Assembly: GCA_020205615.1 (NCBI GenBank)
Contig: CM035173.1
Coordinates: forward strand, 54,941,800 to 55,005,799
Length of the DNA stretch: 64,000 bases
Origin: Panax quinquefolius
Lineage: Eukaryota > Streptophyta > Magnoliopsida > Apiales > Araliaceae
Direction: 5' to 3'
Numbering within the stretch: position 1 is the stretch's first letter; the number at the start of each line of letters is the position of its first letter. The translations under genes were made by a program, and so were the position numbers. The notes under the pieces are model-generated. The model made no database searches, had not been told where the DNA came from, and was given only the letters and a program-made list of their open reading frames with translations. Below are positions 1 through 11,035 of this stretch, piece by piece.

Positions 1-419
1 AATAGTGAGGACTACTAAAACAACCATCTGGACCATCAATCTTTTCCCCGACTCATCCCAACTATATTCTCATTTCCTGAAGAGAATAGTGAAAGAAAGG
101 GTGAGCTCAACTAGCCCAGTAAGAAATATTATGACTAAGTAAATGTAGAATAAATTATCATTAATCTTCAACAATGTTAAACTAATAAAATACAATAGAC
201 ATCAAGTTTAACTGCAGCGGAATAAGCAATCCATTAGAAGAGTCAAGTAGAGTATGATATCTACTATCTTCTATGATTTAAAATGTTTTCATCAGCTTTT
301 ATCATTTGACTCACTTTAATAAATAAACCACATCATCGAATCATCCATGCACTACGGGCCAAGGATATTCATTAAATCATCAATGGTCATAACTATACCG
401 AATAATCCCTGGTCATAAT
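1..419 (-). mobile_element. Element D LTR, 3'-terminal third (first of three pieces)
   Basis: Read on the minus strand this is the R/U5 side of a chromovirus LTR, closely similar to the reverse complement of 8,780-9,360 in element C. It holds the predicted LTR splice acceptor (polypyrimidine tract then CAG, intron end near 77), the conserved upstream CTCACCC, and a loop hairpin at 343-366 (arms ATCCATG/CAAGGAT around the complement of GGCCCGTAGTG). The left end runs off the window, so the LTR end and internal region of D are not seen. It is cut at 419 by element A and resumes at 33,194. Confidence 0.85.
415..419. repeat. Target-site duplication ATAAT, left copy (element A)
   Basis: ATAAT directly precedes the LTR start of A (TATAAGACCC, a TG to TA variant of the usual TGTAAGACCC). 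The same five bases follow the end of A at 33,189-33,193, and host LTR sequence continues after them. Confidence 0.85.
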
Positions 420-1626
420 TATAAGACCCAAGGTTTTATGAAATAAAAGTATTCAATTTTCCTATTTAGTAAATGGTTAAATTGATAAAAAATTTAAAGT
501 TAATGGTGATATATATAAAATTTTCAAAATACGCAAGTGGTTATAAAATACTCATTTCTGTTGGGGAATATTCGTTTGGTCGTGGAATATTCTTGTTGTC
601 GGGGAATATTCGTACGACGGTGAAACCATTTATGGGCCCCATAACAGAATAACTGGCGGATGAAGAAAACGACAAGTTTGAGTTTTTATAAATAACGGTG
701 TGATTGTTACCGTTAACACTGTTGGATTACCTGGTGGTAAAAATACAGTAATACGCGTGGTTACACAGTAGCACACGGTATTGCACAATATTTTTGAATT
801 ATTGATTCTTACGTATAAAGGCATTACTCAATAATTATTACAGTAATTACTGTTCAATATTTTATTTTATTGGTTCAATAATTGTTGCGTTGATATTTTA
901 TATTATTGTTGTTTCAATAATTGTCACGGCATAGTATTTCCCATTATCAGATCAATAATTCATATTATTTGAATAATATTATTAGATAGTATTATTGACA
1001 ATGTCTCGAAAGTTCTGTCAAGGAGAGGTTTGGTCATCTAATTGCGTGCCAGTAAGGAGAAATCCTTATCAGAAAGCCCCCTCTTTCCTGGGAACCACCT
1101 GGTTGTCATAATTGTGATTCTATAATATTATTTGTGAATAATTAATTATTGATTTATATGATAATGAAATATTTATTTGATGCAGATATAAATGCTGGAT
1201 TTATTTATGCGGTTATAAATGAAGGAATTAATGTTGAGGTGTTTTATCAGTATTTTGTCGGATTGGAGGTATTAAAAGATCAAATCGGTGTTCTTAAAGC
1301 TCTATTGTGTGAGTTATAATTTTTAATCCGACCGTTGGATCGTTATGATTTTTGGATATGTTATACATATATAAGTTGGGTATATGTCCACAAATTTGGA
1401 ACCGTTAAAAATGAAAGTATGATTTGTTATGAATTTTAAGAGGTGACTGATTCGAAAATTAGGTTTATAAATGATTTTTGGTGGAAAATTCTAGAATGAC
1501 TGGGCCCCACTTTTGGTTGGTGAAGAAATGTGCTGAATTTTATTTCAAATGTGGTGGGTGGCAATAGGAGCAGGTAAAGCCATCAGGTAGCAGGTCAAGT
1601 CTGCTACGACTTGTTTGCATTTTTCC

Positions 1627-1634
1627 TATAAATA
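1627..1634 (+). promoter_or_regulatory. TATA box, element A 5' LTR
   Basis: TATAAATA with a purine-rich run after it, repeated at the same place in the 3' LTR (30,648-30,655). Equivalent boxes occur in every chromovirus LTR of the window. Confidence 0.75.
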
Positions 1635-2760
1635 GGGTGCTGGGTTAGAATTGAAAATCACACCAGAAACATAAGCTTTCTCTCTTTCTCACTCTATATT
1701 ATCGAGCCTATTTTTATGAGTATTTAGATACTTTGAGAGTTGCTATTCAGTGTAAGGTTTCTTCGGCTTTACATTCCGGTCAGAAATAGTGCTCTTTTGA
1801 GGTAAGAGATTTTAAGAGTTATTATGTTTTTCATGTTTCATAATTTTTTCGACCTTCAAAAATTCAGGACAAATTTGAAATGATAATTTTAATGAGTTTT
1901 CTAGATTGTGTCCAAAAATGACGATTTTTAGATGTATAGATTAGGAATTATGAATTTTATGGGAAAAGACTATTTTAAAAGTAAACCCTTATAACTCTTT
2001 GTGGTTAACTCATGAATTGGTAAAATTTTTATTGGGAGTACATGTATTTAACAGAAGTATACTCTGTAAATTTCAAAATTTTTGGATAAAAATTACAATT
2101 TATGATAAATGTCTAAATATTCGGCAGTTTTGGCCATATGAAAAATAGTAAATGAATTTTAAAAATTCTGAGAAAAATATATGTTCAATATGGGACTATA
2201 TTCTGCTAAATCCCAGAAAGGAAAAATTGTTTGTACTGATTTGGTATTTTTCATGAGAATTGACTAGTTATGAGTAAATAAATTAAATATGTTATGTGAA
2301 GTAAGAAAATTGGAAAATAGGATTTTATGGCTTAAGAGTCCTATATGAGGTATATGCAGATTTTTGATGAGGGTTTTGGTTATTGGTGATGAAATCTTAT
2401 GAGTTTGACATTTTAGGATGATTAAATGCATTAATTTATAAAGTGTAAACAATTAAAATAAATTGTTTATAAGTTTAAGAAATGATTAAGATATTGTGGT
2501 AATATTAATAATATTAGATTATTAAGTGATTTATAATATTTGGATTAAGGTGTTATGAAATCATTAATTTATGAATCTTACTTTTGAAATTAAATGCAGT
2601 TGTTAATCATATTGTTTTTATTATCATATATAACATTTTTATAATCCCGGTGATGAAATTTCTCTTTCACTTAAGTGTAAAGATGGGTAGATTATTGGTA
2701 TGATCGTGACTATGGGTTCTCTTTGGCCAGTAGTGCAAAGTTGAATCGTTGACTGGTATG

Positions 2761-2765
2761 ATCAT
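2761..2765. repeat. Target-site duplication ATCAT, left copy (element B)
   Basis: ATCAT just before the B terminus TGTGACGCC; matched at 27,705-27,709 just after the other B terminus. The empty site, with one ATCAT, is visible in the A 3' LTR. Confidence 0.95.
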
Positions 2766-5340
2766 TGTGACGCCCCCAAAATAGGTATACATCACCCATT
2801 CTGAGTCGTCAATAACATGGTACAGAAACAACTACAACTTTATTAATACAACCCATAAACTTTGAGTTTAAATACAAATATTATCATCTAGATAATATAC
2901 ATACCCAACTAAGTCCTCATTACAATTATTGATACAATACTTTACAAAAATGGTGAGGACTACTAAAACAACTTCCTAGAACCTTCATTCCGTACCCCGA
3001 CTAGTACTCGCTACATTCTCGCTTCCTGAGAAGAAAAATGGAACAAAAAGGAAAAGGGTGAACTCAACTAGCCCAGTAAAGAATATTCTGACTAAGATAA
3101 TATAGAACAAATTATCATTAGTCTTCAACAGGAAAAATGATGATAGAATACAATAGACAATAAGTTTCGGATCGCCAATGAAATAATAATTCATAGATGA
3201 GTTACGTAGAGAATGAAATCTGCTATTATCTATGAATTTAAAAGTCCATCGTCAATATTTTATCCCTGTAACATCAATCAATATTCATCTTGAATAAAAT
3301 TTTCATCTTTGCACTACAGGCCAAAGATATTCATCAGTCGGTAATGTTCATCTCAATACCTGTTCATTTTTGCACTACGGGCCAAAGATATTAATTATAA
3401 AATCATTTATCTTTGCACTACAGGCCAAAGATATTCAATAATATCAACATTTAGAACTGAGGATGATGAAAAATATTTTAAAGGAAACGAATCCAATGAA
3501 ACAAAATAAATATCAAGGATTCGTATTTCAGCTATTTCATGTCCAAAAATACCTCATAAATAATCACAGTGAAGTAAAATTCAAGAATGATCAAAACATG
3601 GATACAATCAAAGCTAGTATCCATAATAGATATTTTGGACGAAAGGGAAAAAATTTCATTTTTCGATGAATAGCGTCGTATTCGTGAATAGTGCCGTATA
3701 CGTGAATAGTAATCCCGATACAAAAAGTTTCAAATTTGATTAAAAGTTCAGATCAATACTTCGACATAATAATATTGAAAGAAATAATATCATATATGAA
3801 AAAAATAACATCCTTTACCTCGAAAAGACGGTACTCCTGACTAGAATACTAGATATAGTGCTGAAGGGAACTTGCACCGTATAACAACACTCAAGGTATC
3901 AAAATACTCACAAGAATACGCTCAATATATCGAGAGAGAAATAGAGAGAAAACTTCAGTTTCTGGTGTGATTTTCAATTCTAACTTAAGCACCCTATTTA
4001 TAGGAAAATGCTTAGAACACCAAAGTAGAAAATTTAATATAATATTAATATATTTATCAAATTTTCCTTAGCCCACCTCTAGACATCTGATTTCAGCACT
4101 TTGCACATGTTAATGATGTCCACAAAATACAAAAAACGTTTTTTATCAAAAAAATAAATAAAACTTCCAAAAATACATTATTTCGAAACTTCGAAACTTC
4201 AATAATTCATAATAAATACCCCTTTTATCAGAAAAATTCAAACCACATGTCCATTCCATAGGAAATTTCATTCTCTACAACTTTGCAGAAGAAATTTTTT
4301 CTAAATTCCAAACAGAAATTGACCGAAATCCACAAACGGGCAATTTTATAGGCTATAATCAAATTTGGGTCAAGAATTGGGGTCTACCGACACACAAAAC
4401 ATGTGTTAATCATTTAATGCAACAAAAATACTCTTCGTCCTCATATACTCATATATCCCACATTTATTGTAAAAATATCACCATTATTATATTATTAAAA
4501 TAATATATTTAAATGAATTATTTTATCAGAAAAAGATAAAATATTAATTTTCAACAATTGTCACATTAAAAAGTTTCTCCATCTATATCCACATAAAATC
4601 AATATTTTTCTCATCATATAAATCAATAATTAATTATTCACAAGTAATATTATAGAATCACAATACTGACAACCAGGCAGTTCCCAAGAAAGAGGGGGCT
4701 TTTCAATAAGGATCTCTCTCATCTTGCCAAGCAATTAGATGACCAAACGCCTCCTTAGATGTAACTTTCTAGACATTGCCAATAATGTTATCTAATAATA
4801 TTATTCAGATAATATGAATTATTGTCTCGATAATAGAAAATACAATGCAATGACAATTATTAAAACAACAAGAATATAAAATATCAACGCAAAGAATTAT
4901 TGAATCAATAAAATAAAATAATCGAATAAGAATTATCGTAATAATTATTGAGTAGTGCCTTCTTACGTAAGAATCAATAATTGGTGTAATACCGCAGTCT
5001 ACTTGTGTTTTAACCACCCGGGTATTCCAACGTAATTAATGGTAACAACTACGCCAATATTTATAACCAACTTATTCTTATCGCTTTCTTCATCCAATCG
5101 CTATCCGTTATGGGGCTCACAGGGTCACAGGCCAATACGAATATTCCCGACAAGTAAAATATATCCCACGACCAAACGAATATTCCCCGTCAACAATGAA
5201 TATTTTAAAACCACTTGCTTGTTTGAAATAATTGCGCATTTTACCTATAACTTACCAAATTAATCAAATCAACCCTTACTATTTCAAGAAAATAAATAGA
5301 GGAAATTTAATTTCATTAAATAATAAGTTGGGGTCTTATA
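2766..5340 (-). mobile_element. Element B 3' LTR
   Basis: On the minus strand the LTR runs from 5,340 (terminal base pair mutated, TATAAGACCCC instead of TGTAAGACCCC) to GGGGGCGTCACA at 2,766. GAATATTC palindromes lie at 5,139 and 5,178, TATA at 3,995-4,002, splice donor GAG|GTAAAGG at 3,818 and acceptor CTTCTCAG|G at 3,026. Three loop hairpins (arms ATCTTTG or ATTTTTG with CAAAGAT) lie inside the predicted intron at 3,305-3,328, 3,366-3,389 and 3,409-3,432. No protein-coding capacity is seen. Confidence 0.93.
3026..3818 (-). other. Predicted LTR intron, element B 3' LTR (793 nt)
   Basis: The donor is AG|GTAAAGG about 150 nt after the expected start site. The acceptor is a pyrimidine-rich tract ending TTCTCAG|G, with a CTCACC-like branch-point candidate (here TTCACC) about 25-30 nt upstream. 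The 5' LTR copy (25,376-26,168) has exactly the same length. Splicing is inferred from signals only. Confidence 0.5.
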
Positions 5341-5356
5341 ACCTCCCCTCCTTATG
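5341..5356 (-). promoter_or_regulatory. Polypurine tract, element B
   Basis: The minus-strand purine run AAGGAGGGGAGGT directly abuts the 3' LTR and is the expected plus-strand DNA primer. The same tract lies before the 3' LTRs of A, C, E and F. Confidence 0.85.
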
Positions 5357-5367
5357 AAATTTCGTCC

Positions 5368-7137
5368 TCAAAATTGACGACGCATGCACGGTGTTTTCAA
5401 AAGGTGAGGATACCTCGCTTTCATTTCCGTTTCCAACTCCCAGGTCATTTCCTCTATAGCATGGTTTCTCCACAAAACTTTAACTTGTGGTATGACCTTC
5501 ATGCGTAGGACATGCTCCTTCCTATCCAAGATCTTGATAGGTACCTCCTCGTACGTTAAGTCTTCAGCTATCTCGTCCGGTTCTAACTCAATAATGTGGT
5601 TCGGGTCTTTCATATATTTACGAAGTACAAATATGTAAAACACATTATAAACACGAGACATACTCGGAGGTAACGCGAGTCTATAGGCTACATTACCTAC
5701 TCGGTCAATAATTTGAAATGGACTAATAAATCATGGATTGAGCTTTCCTCTCTTCCCGAATCTTGTAAATCCCTTCCATGGGGCAACACGCAACAATACA
5801 TGATCCGCAATACTAAATTCCACGTCCTTTCGATGAATATCCACATAACTCCTTTGTCGATCTTGTGCCATTTGTATATGTTGTCGAATCATTTAGATCT
5901 TTTCCGTAGTCATACGTACCAACTCGGGTCCCAACAATGTTCCTTCACCCACCTCGTCCCAACATACTGGAGAGCGACACTTTCGCCCATACAATGCTTC
6001 AAATGGGGCCACACCAATGCTTGTCTGATAACTATTGTTATAGGAGAATTCCACCAATGGTAAATACTTATCCCAACTCCCTTTGAAGTCTAGGACACAG
6101 AGTCTTAATAAATCTTCAAGAGTTTGAATAGTCCTCTTTGATTGTCCGTCCATTTGAGGATGATATGCCGAACTAAATCGTAAATCCGTGCCCATAGCTT
6201 TTTGCAAGCTAACCCAAAATCTTGAAGTAAATCTTGGGTCACGATCCGAAACTATGGATACTGGCATGCCATGCAATCTCACAATCTCATTTACATACAT
6301 ATGAGCAAGATGTTCAAGGGAATAAATCTCCCGTATCGGTAAGAAATGAGCAAACTTGGTTAATCTATCAACAATAACCCAAATAGCATCGATGCCTTGA
6401 GAAACCGTAGGAGGACCCGTAATAAAATCCATGGTAATGTGTTCCCACTTCCATTTCGAAATCTCAAGTGGTTGCAATGGACCCTTAGGTACTTGATGCT
6501 CCGCCTTTACACGTTGACAAGTTAAACACGTCGAGATAAACTTTGTAATCTCTCTCTTCATATTGTTCCACCAAAATGTATGTCGAAGATCATGATACAT
6601 TTTGGTACTTCCAGGATGGATCGCAAATGGTGTATTGTGTGCCTCCATCATAATCTTGTACTTCAAATCAGAGTCGTTAGGAACACAAATTCTAGAGTGG
6701 ACTCGAAGTATTCCTTCTTCTTCGATTCTCGCTTCCGGAATAGCACCTTCTTGTACTTTCTTCTTCATACGCACCGGCTCTGGGTCGGTGGCTTGAGCAA
6801 CCTTAACTTTTTCTATTAAAGTTGGCTCTATGCATATACTTGACATCATCGCACTCATTCCTGCATATGATCTTCTACTCAACGCGTCAGCTACCACGTT
6901 CGCTTTTCCAGGATGGTATTGAATAGTGTGGTCGTAATCTTTCAACAACTCGAGCCAACGTCGTTGCCGCATGTTGAGTTCCTTTTGAGTGAAGAAATAT
7001 TTTAGGCTTTGATGGTCTGAATATATCTCCACTTTCTCCCCATATCGATAGTGCCTCCAGATCTTTAGCGCGACTCTAGATCATGAGTATGATAATTCCT
7101 CTCATATTCTTTAAGTTGTCGCGAGGCATAGGCTATG
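5368..7137 (-). pseudogene. pol: Element B pol, C-terminal half: RNase H end, integrase, chromodomain
   Basis: One frame from about 7,032 to 5,368 encodes the RNase H end ([20 protein letters not shown]), the HPGKAN...DALSRR linker, an HHCC zinc-binding module, the integrase core, the C-terminal GDHVLL-type region (here ADHVLL) and a chromodomain (VLWRNHAIEEMTWE). Two in-frame stops break it: TAA at 5,893-5,895 (expected CAA) and TGA at 5,731-5,733 (expected CGA). The core Asp residues are present ([13 protein letters not shown]), but the catalytic Glu of the usual GQSERT motif is Lys (GQSKRT), so the enzyme would be dead even without the stops. Near 7,070 a deletion of about 16 nt, compared with element E, shifts the frame. 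Element C cuts the gene at 7,137; the N-terminal half is at 22,179-23,822. Confidence 0.92.
7133..7137. repeat. Target-site duplication CTATG, left copy (element C)
   Basis: CTATG precedes the C 5' LTR (TGTAAGACCCC). The second copy is at 22,174-22,178. The uninterrupted pol sequence GGCTATGACTTTCCC is present in element E near 39,090. Confidence 0.97.
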
Positions 7138-9560
7138 TGTAAGACCCCAGCTTTTATAAATAAAGATGAATTTTCTATAAATATTATTTTTGAATATTAT
7201 GGAATAATTTGATATAATGTTATAGTTGTGGGTAATATTTATAAATTTTGCAAAGTATGCAAGTGGTTATATTATATTCGATTGGTCTGGGAATATTCGG
7301 TTTAAGCAGGAATATTCGCATAACTACTCAATCATTGGTGGACCCCACAAATGTAATTATTGTTTGATTGAGAAAAGACAAAAATATTTTATTAAAATAA
7401 CGGCGGAAGTTTTACTGGTTGATCTTGTTGAACTACTCTCAGTAGTAAAAGTACAATGAATACGTGTGGTTGCATAAGAGCATACCAGATCGATTATCGA
7501 TGCTTATGTGAGAAGTCACTCATTTTGATTCCATTATTGTCATGAATTATTATAGCGATAATGACTTTTTGTTTTATTCAGATTATTAACGTAATAAAAT
7601 GTAAACATCTTTTTATATAAAATGTAATACTTTATTAAAGTTATTTTATAAATAAAATATATTATATTTTATTATGCATAGTGTTGCATAGTGTTTTGCA
7701 TAGTGTTTACATAGTAAAATGTTTTATATAAATAGAATATATTATATTTTATTTAAAAGATTTTGCTTTAAATATGGACCGTCGATTAAAGTAAATCAAT
7801 CTGACCGCTCATGGATTAGTTACTATGCATTCCATTTTCCTATAAATAAAGCTCATTCCTTCATTATTTTCTTACTACTAATTCATTGAAACTCTAGAGA
7901 GAAATTATAGAGAGAAGCTATAGAGAGAAAGTTATAGAAAGAAGAAGATTATTCTCTGCTACTTCACTACTTCTATATTCAGTTCTTTTTACTAGTAGGG
8001 GTGTTATTCTTTCTTCTTGAAGAGAACTTCATTATTCCATTTATTATTATTCTGTTGAATAACTCAGTAAAAAGTGGCATACCCTATACATAACCTCGAT
8101 ACGTGGCATACCCTATACTTGGTGAAATCCTTATGTTATTCCATCGCTTATTATTACATTGAATAACTCAGATAATGCTGTGGCTTACCTATACTTGGTG
8201 ACATTCTTCTATTATTCTCATTGGAACATCCTGCTCATGTTTTTACACCCACCGGTTCCGCTTTTTATTATTATTCTATTGGAACATCCTGTCGTGCATG
8301 TGTTTTACACCCGGACCGGTTCCGCCTTTATCATTCTGTTGAATATCCTATCGTGTTTTTTACACCGGATCCGGTTCCATCTTTATTATTCTCGTGGAAC
8401 ATCCTCGCTTGGGTGTGAATTTCACCGACCGTTCCGTTATTATTATTCTCGTTGGAATAACTCGCCTACATGCGGTACCACATGCATGGTGATTTCTTTT
8501 GTTAATCCATTCTTTATTATACCCAAATGGTTAAAACTTTGACTTCTATACTCCATGAAATTAGTGGAATATCCTCGACATTCATGCGCTTCATCCAAAG
8601 ATCCTTTCATGGAAATATTCTTCTCAAATTCTTGAATTTTACTCTACAAAGCAAAGATCACGTTGACAGCTTGACGTTAATAATTTCTGGATAAAATAAT
8701 TCTTGAACTTGTTTTATTGAATTCTTATATCATTGTCATCATCCTCATGTTTATATATTTTTTTTAAAGTCATCTGTGGCCTGTAGAGCATGGATGGACT
8801 TGGTATGATTATGACCAGGGATTATTCGGTGTAATCATGACCGTAATGTTACAAATGATGTGGTAAAAATCCTCGCGGGGCAGTAGTGTATCGATGGACG
8901 ATTGTTGGCATGATCATGACCATTAATGAATACACAACTATTCTTGGCCCGTAGTGCGGTGAATAATTGTGGTCGTGATACTAAAGAATATCCTCGGCGT
9001 AGTAGTGTGGGGGTGATTCGATGATGTGGATTATTTATTAAAGTCGAGTCTCAAATATAACATGATGAAAAACCTTTTAAATCATAAAAATAGTAGATTT
9101 TATTTTCTACTTGACTCTTTTAATGGATCGTAGATATTCACCGCAGCTTAAACTGGTTGTCTATTGTATTTTATCAGTTTAACATTGTTGAAGACTATTG
9201 ATAATTTATTCTGCATTATCTTAGTCATAATATTTCTTACTGGGCTAGTTGAGCTCACCCTTTCTTTCACTGTTCTCTTCAGGAAATGAGAATATAGCTG
9301 GGACGAGTCGGGGAAACGAGTGATGGTCCTGAAGATAGCATTAGTAGTCCTCACTATTCTGTGAAATAGTGTGATAATAATTGTAATGAAAACTTTTTAT
9401 TTGAGTTTGTATAATATCTAATAGACGATATTTGTATTTAAACTCACAGTTTATGTCGTATTGTACAAGACAGTATGTTAATAAGTTGTATTTTAAATTC
9501 TGTACCATGTAAGTGGCGACCCATGATGGGTGATGTATACCTAATTTTGGGGGCGTCACA
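7138..9560 (+). mobile_element. Element C LTR1
   Basis: 2,423 bp from TGTAAGACCCC to GGGGGCGTCACA. GAATATTC palindromes lie at 7,291 and 7,310. An AT-rich tract with TGCATAGTGTT repeats lies at 7,600-7,760, and TATA at 7,841-7,848 followed by GAGAGAAATTATAGAGAGAA. A tandem hairpin-unit array (8,031-8,520) and a loop hairpin at 8,771-8,796 follow. The splice acceptor TTCTCTTCAG|G ends at 9,282. The donor at about 8,001 is degenerate (CTAGTAGGGG), whereas LTR3 keeps GGTAAGG. The apparent hydrophobic ORFs at 8,159-8,542 are translations of the tandem array. Confidence 0.93.
8031..8520 (+). repeat. Tandem hairpin-unit array, element C LTR1
   Basis: About seven units of roughly 57-70 bp built on TTATTATTCTGTTGGAACATCC. 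Units beginning GGAAC end GGTTCC. Inner arms such as GTGT/ACAC surround short loops. The array lies about 170 nt past the TATA box, in the predicted LTR intron. Equivalent arrays lie in LTR2 (14,341-14,825), LTR3 (20,641-21,125), D and F. Confidence 0.8.
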
Positions 9561-9562
9561 GT

Positions 9563-9575
9563 TGGTATCAGAGCC
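9563..9575 (+). promoter_or_regulatory. Primer-binding site 1 (tRNA-Met), element C body 1
   Basis: TGGTATCAGAGCC lies two bases after the LTR end and complements the 3' end of plant initiator tRNA-Met, the usual primer of this clade. Confidence 0.88.
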
Positions 9576-9730
9576 ATAAGTGTGAAGAGCCCCGAGCCTC
9601 TCGCTGGTGACTTCCTGTTGATGGGGAATGCACCGAAGCCAGACTCTCCGTAGGGGACGCCGTCTTTCGGTGGCAAGCTGATAGGTACCAATGTGAGGTG
9701 CTGACATAAGTTGGTGTCCAGAGTCACAGT

Positions 9731-9742
9731 TGGTATCAGAGC
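9731..9742 (+). promoter_or_regulatory. Second primer-binding-site copy, element C body 1
   Basis: TGGTATCAGAGC again, 168 bp after the first and preceded by GTCACAGT exactly as at the LTR end. The sequence after this copy, not the first, matches the normal leader of B, E and A (CTAAGGGATATGATC). The 168-bp spacer is GC-richer than its neighbours. Body 2 repeats the arrangement at 15,871 and 16,032. Confidence 0.8.
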
Positions 9743-9916
9743 TAAGGGATATGATCCCTGGCTAAGATGTGAGAAAAGTACTAGGAGGGGAGAGACGGGG
9801 AATACCTTCGCTAGTATGACCTACCTAAGTTTATGTGCTATTTTATTGGTTTGGTCGTAATATAAAGATAATTGTTACATGTCAATTAATCTTTTGTTTT
9901 GTGGCGATGTCTGAAA

Positions 9917-11035
9917 ATGACATCCGAGAATGTTGAGAATAGCAATGGAGCACAAAGCGATCGTTGATTCACCACATATCAATAATCGTGATAATGTGCA
10001 TCGTGAAGGCGACAATCCTCATGCAAACAACAACACCGACCAAATGATGAATGATCAAATGTTCGGAGGCTTTATGCAATTTATGCAACAAAGAAAGCGA
10101 GAGCGACTCTGTCCCAAAACGTAGGGGTGGAAACACGGAAAACTCTCGGCGGTCACCGCTAAACAATTCAAGGAGCTGGGACCACCGGAGTTTAAGGAGA
10201 GCCAAAAACCACTTCGGCGGAAGCATGGATAAAGCAGATTACCAAGATATTTGATGTCTTGGTATGCTCCGAGGAGCAAAAGGTTCCTTCACGCCTTTTT
10301 ATGTTGCTTGGAGAGGCGATTCTTGGGTGGAATTCCAGAAACGCGTACTCAACTCATTGTCTTCAAGATATCTTGGGAGAAGTTCCAGAGTCGTTCAACG
10401 ACAAATACTTTCCCGAAAGTATTCGCCATACATGAAGGAGGTAGAGTTTATCAAGTTGGAACAAAACAATATGACCGTGTTGTGTACGAGGCAAAATTTG
10501 CGATGAGTTATCACGGTTTATTCCCACTTGTGGATAATGAAGAGAGAATGGCGCGAATGTTTTTAAGAGGTTTGAAGTCGGAGATACGTCAACATCTTAT
10601 TTCTCATAAACCGTGTTTGTATTCGGATGTTGTAAATAGGGCTCGCTTAGTGGAGCGCGATAACGAGTCAACGTAACTAAAAGAGAGCAAAAGCAAAGTT
10701 ATAATACCAAAGTGAGTAGTCATCGAAGCGGTGACAACAAGCGTGGAGGAATCAACAAAGCGCGGAGATATGGTAACCACTTCGGTGGTAATTAGGGCCA
10801 AAACAATAAGAATGGACATTTCAAGAAACGGAGATTCAACAATGATGGAAAGACGCCGCACCAAAGACCAGTTGTTAAGGAAGGAGAAAGACCACCTATC
10901 ATATGCTTCAAATGCGGAGAAGAGGGACACATCGATCCGAATCGTGCCATGCCATCCAAAGTATGTTATAATTGTGGAAGAGAAGGTCACTTAGCTCGAT
11001 TTTGTTGCCATCAAGACAAATTCAACTAGGATGGA
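9917..11035 (+). pseudogene. gag: Element C body 1 gag remnant
   Basis: The gag start is taken at ATG 9,917 (MTSENVENS), matching MSTENV in element B; an in-frame stop follows after about 16 codons. The gag domain is readable in pieces, including PSFYV-like core segments near 10,290 and FLRGLKSEIRQHLISH at about 10,560. Two CCHC zinc knuckles follow: CFKCGEEGH at about 10,908, whose last Cys has changed, and CYNCGREGH at about 10,965. Gag would form the particle and bind RNA. Many single-base shifts relative to body 2 fall at CAG/CTG sites, so some breaks may be sequencing error. Confidence 0.85.

Larger units (their letters stand above)
420..2765 (+). mobile_element. Element A 5' LTR, left part (U3, promoter, start of LTR intron)
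   Basis: U3 holds three GAATATTC palindromes at 566, 585 and 604 (19-bp steps) and two adjacent hairpins at 1,053-1,068 (TAAGGA/TCCTTA, GAAA loop) and 1,072-1,087 (GAAAG/CTTTC). The TATA box is TATAAATA at 1,627-1,634. About 145 nt past the expected start site a strong splice donor reads GAG|GTAAG (intron start 1,802). The intron-like stretch is AT-rich and has a loop hairpin at 2,721-2,740 (CTTTG/CAAAG). It is interrupted at 2,766 by element B after ATCAT and resumes at 27,710; the uninterrupted sequence can be read at about 31,786-31,810 in the other LTR. Confidence 0.9.

Noticed and set aside
8159..8542. Hydrophobic ORFs in three frames (also 14484-14803, 20628-21073, 50077-50374)
   Set aside because: All frames of a tandem repeat without internal stops; the same reading recurs with each unit. 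Not a gene.
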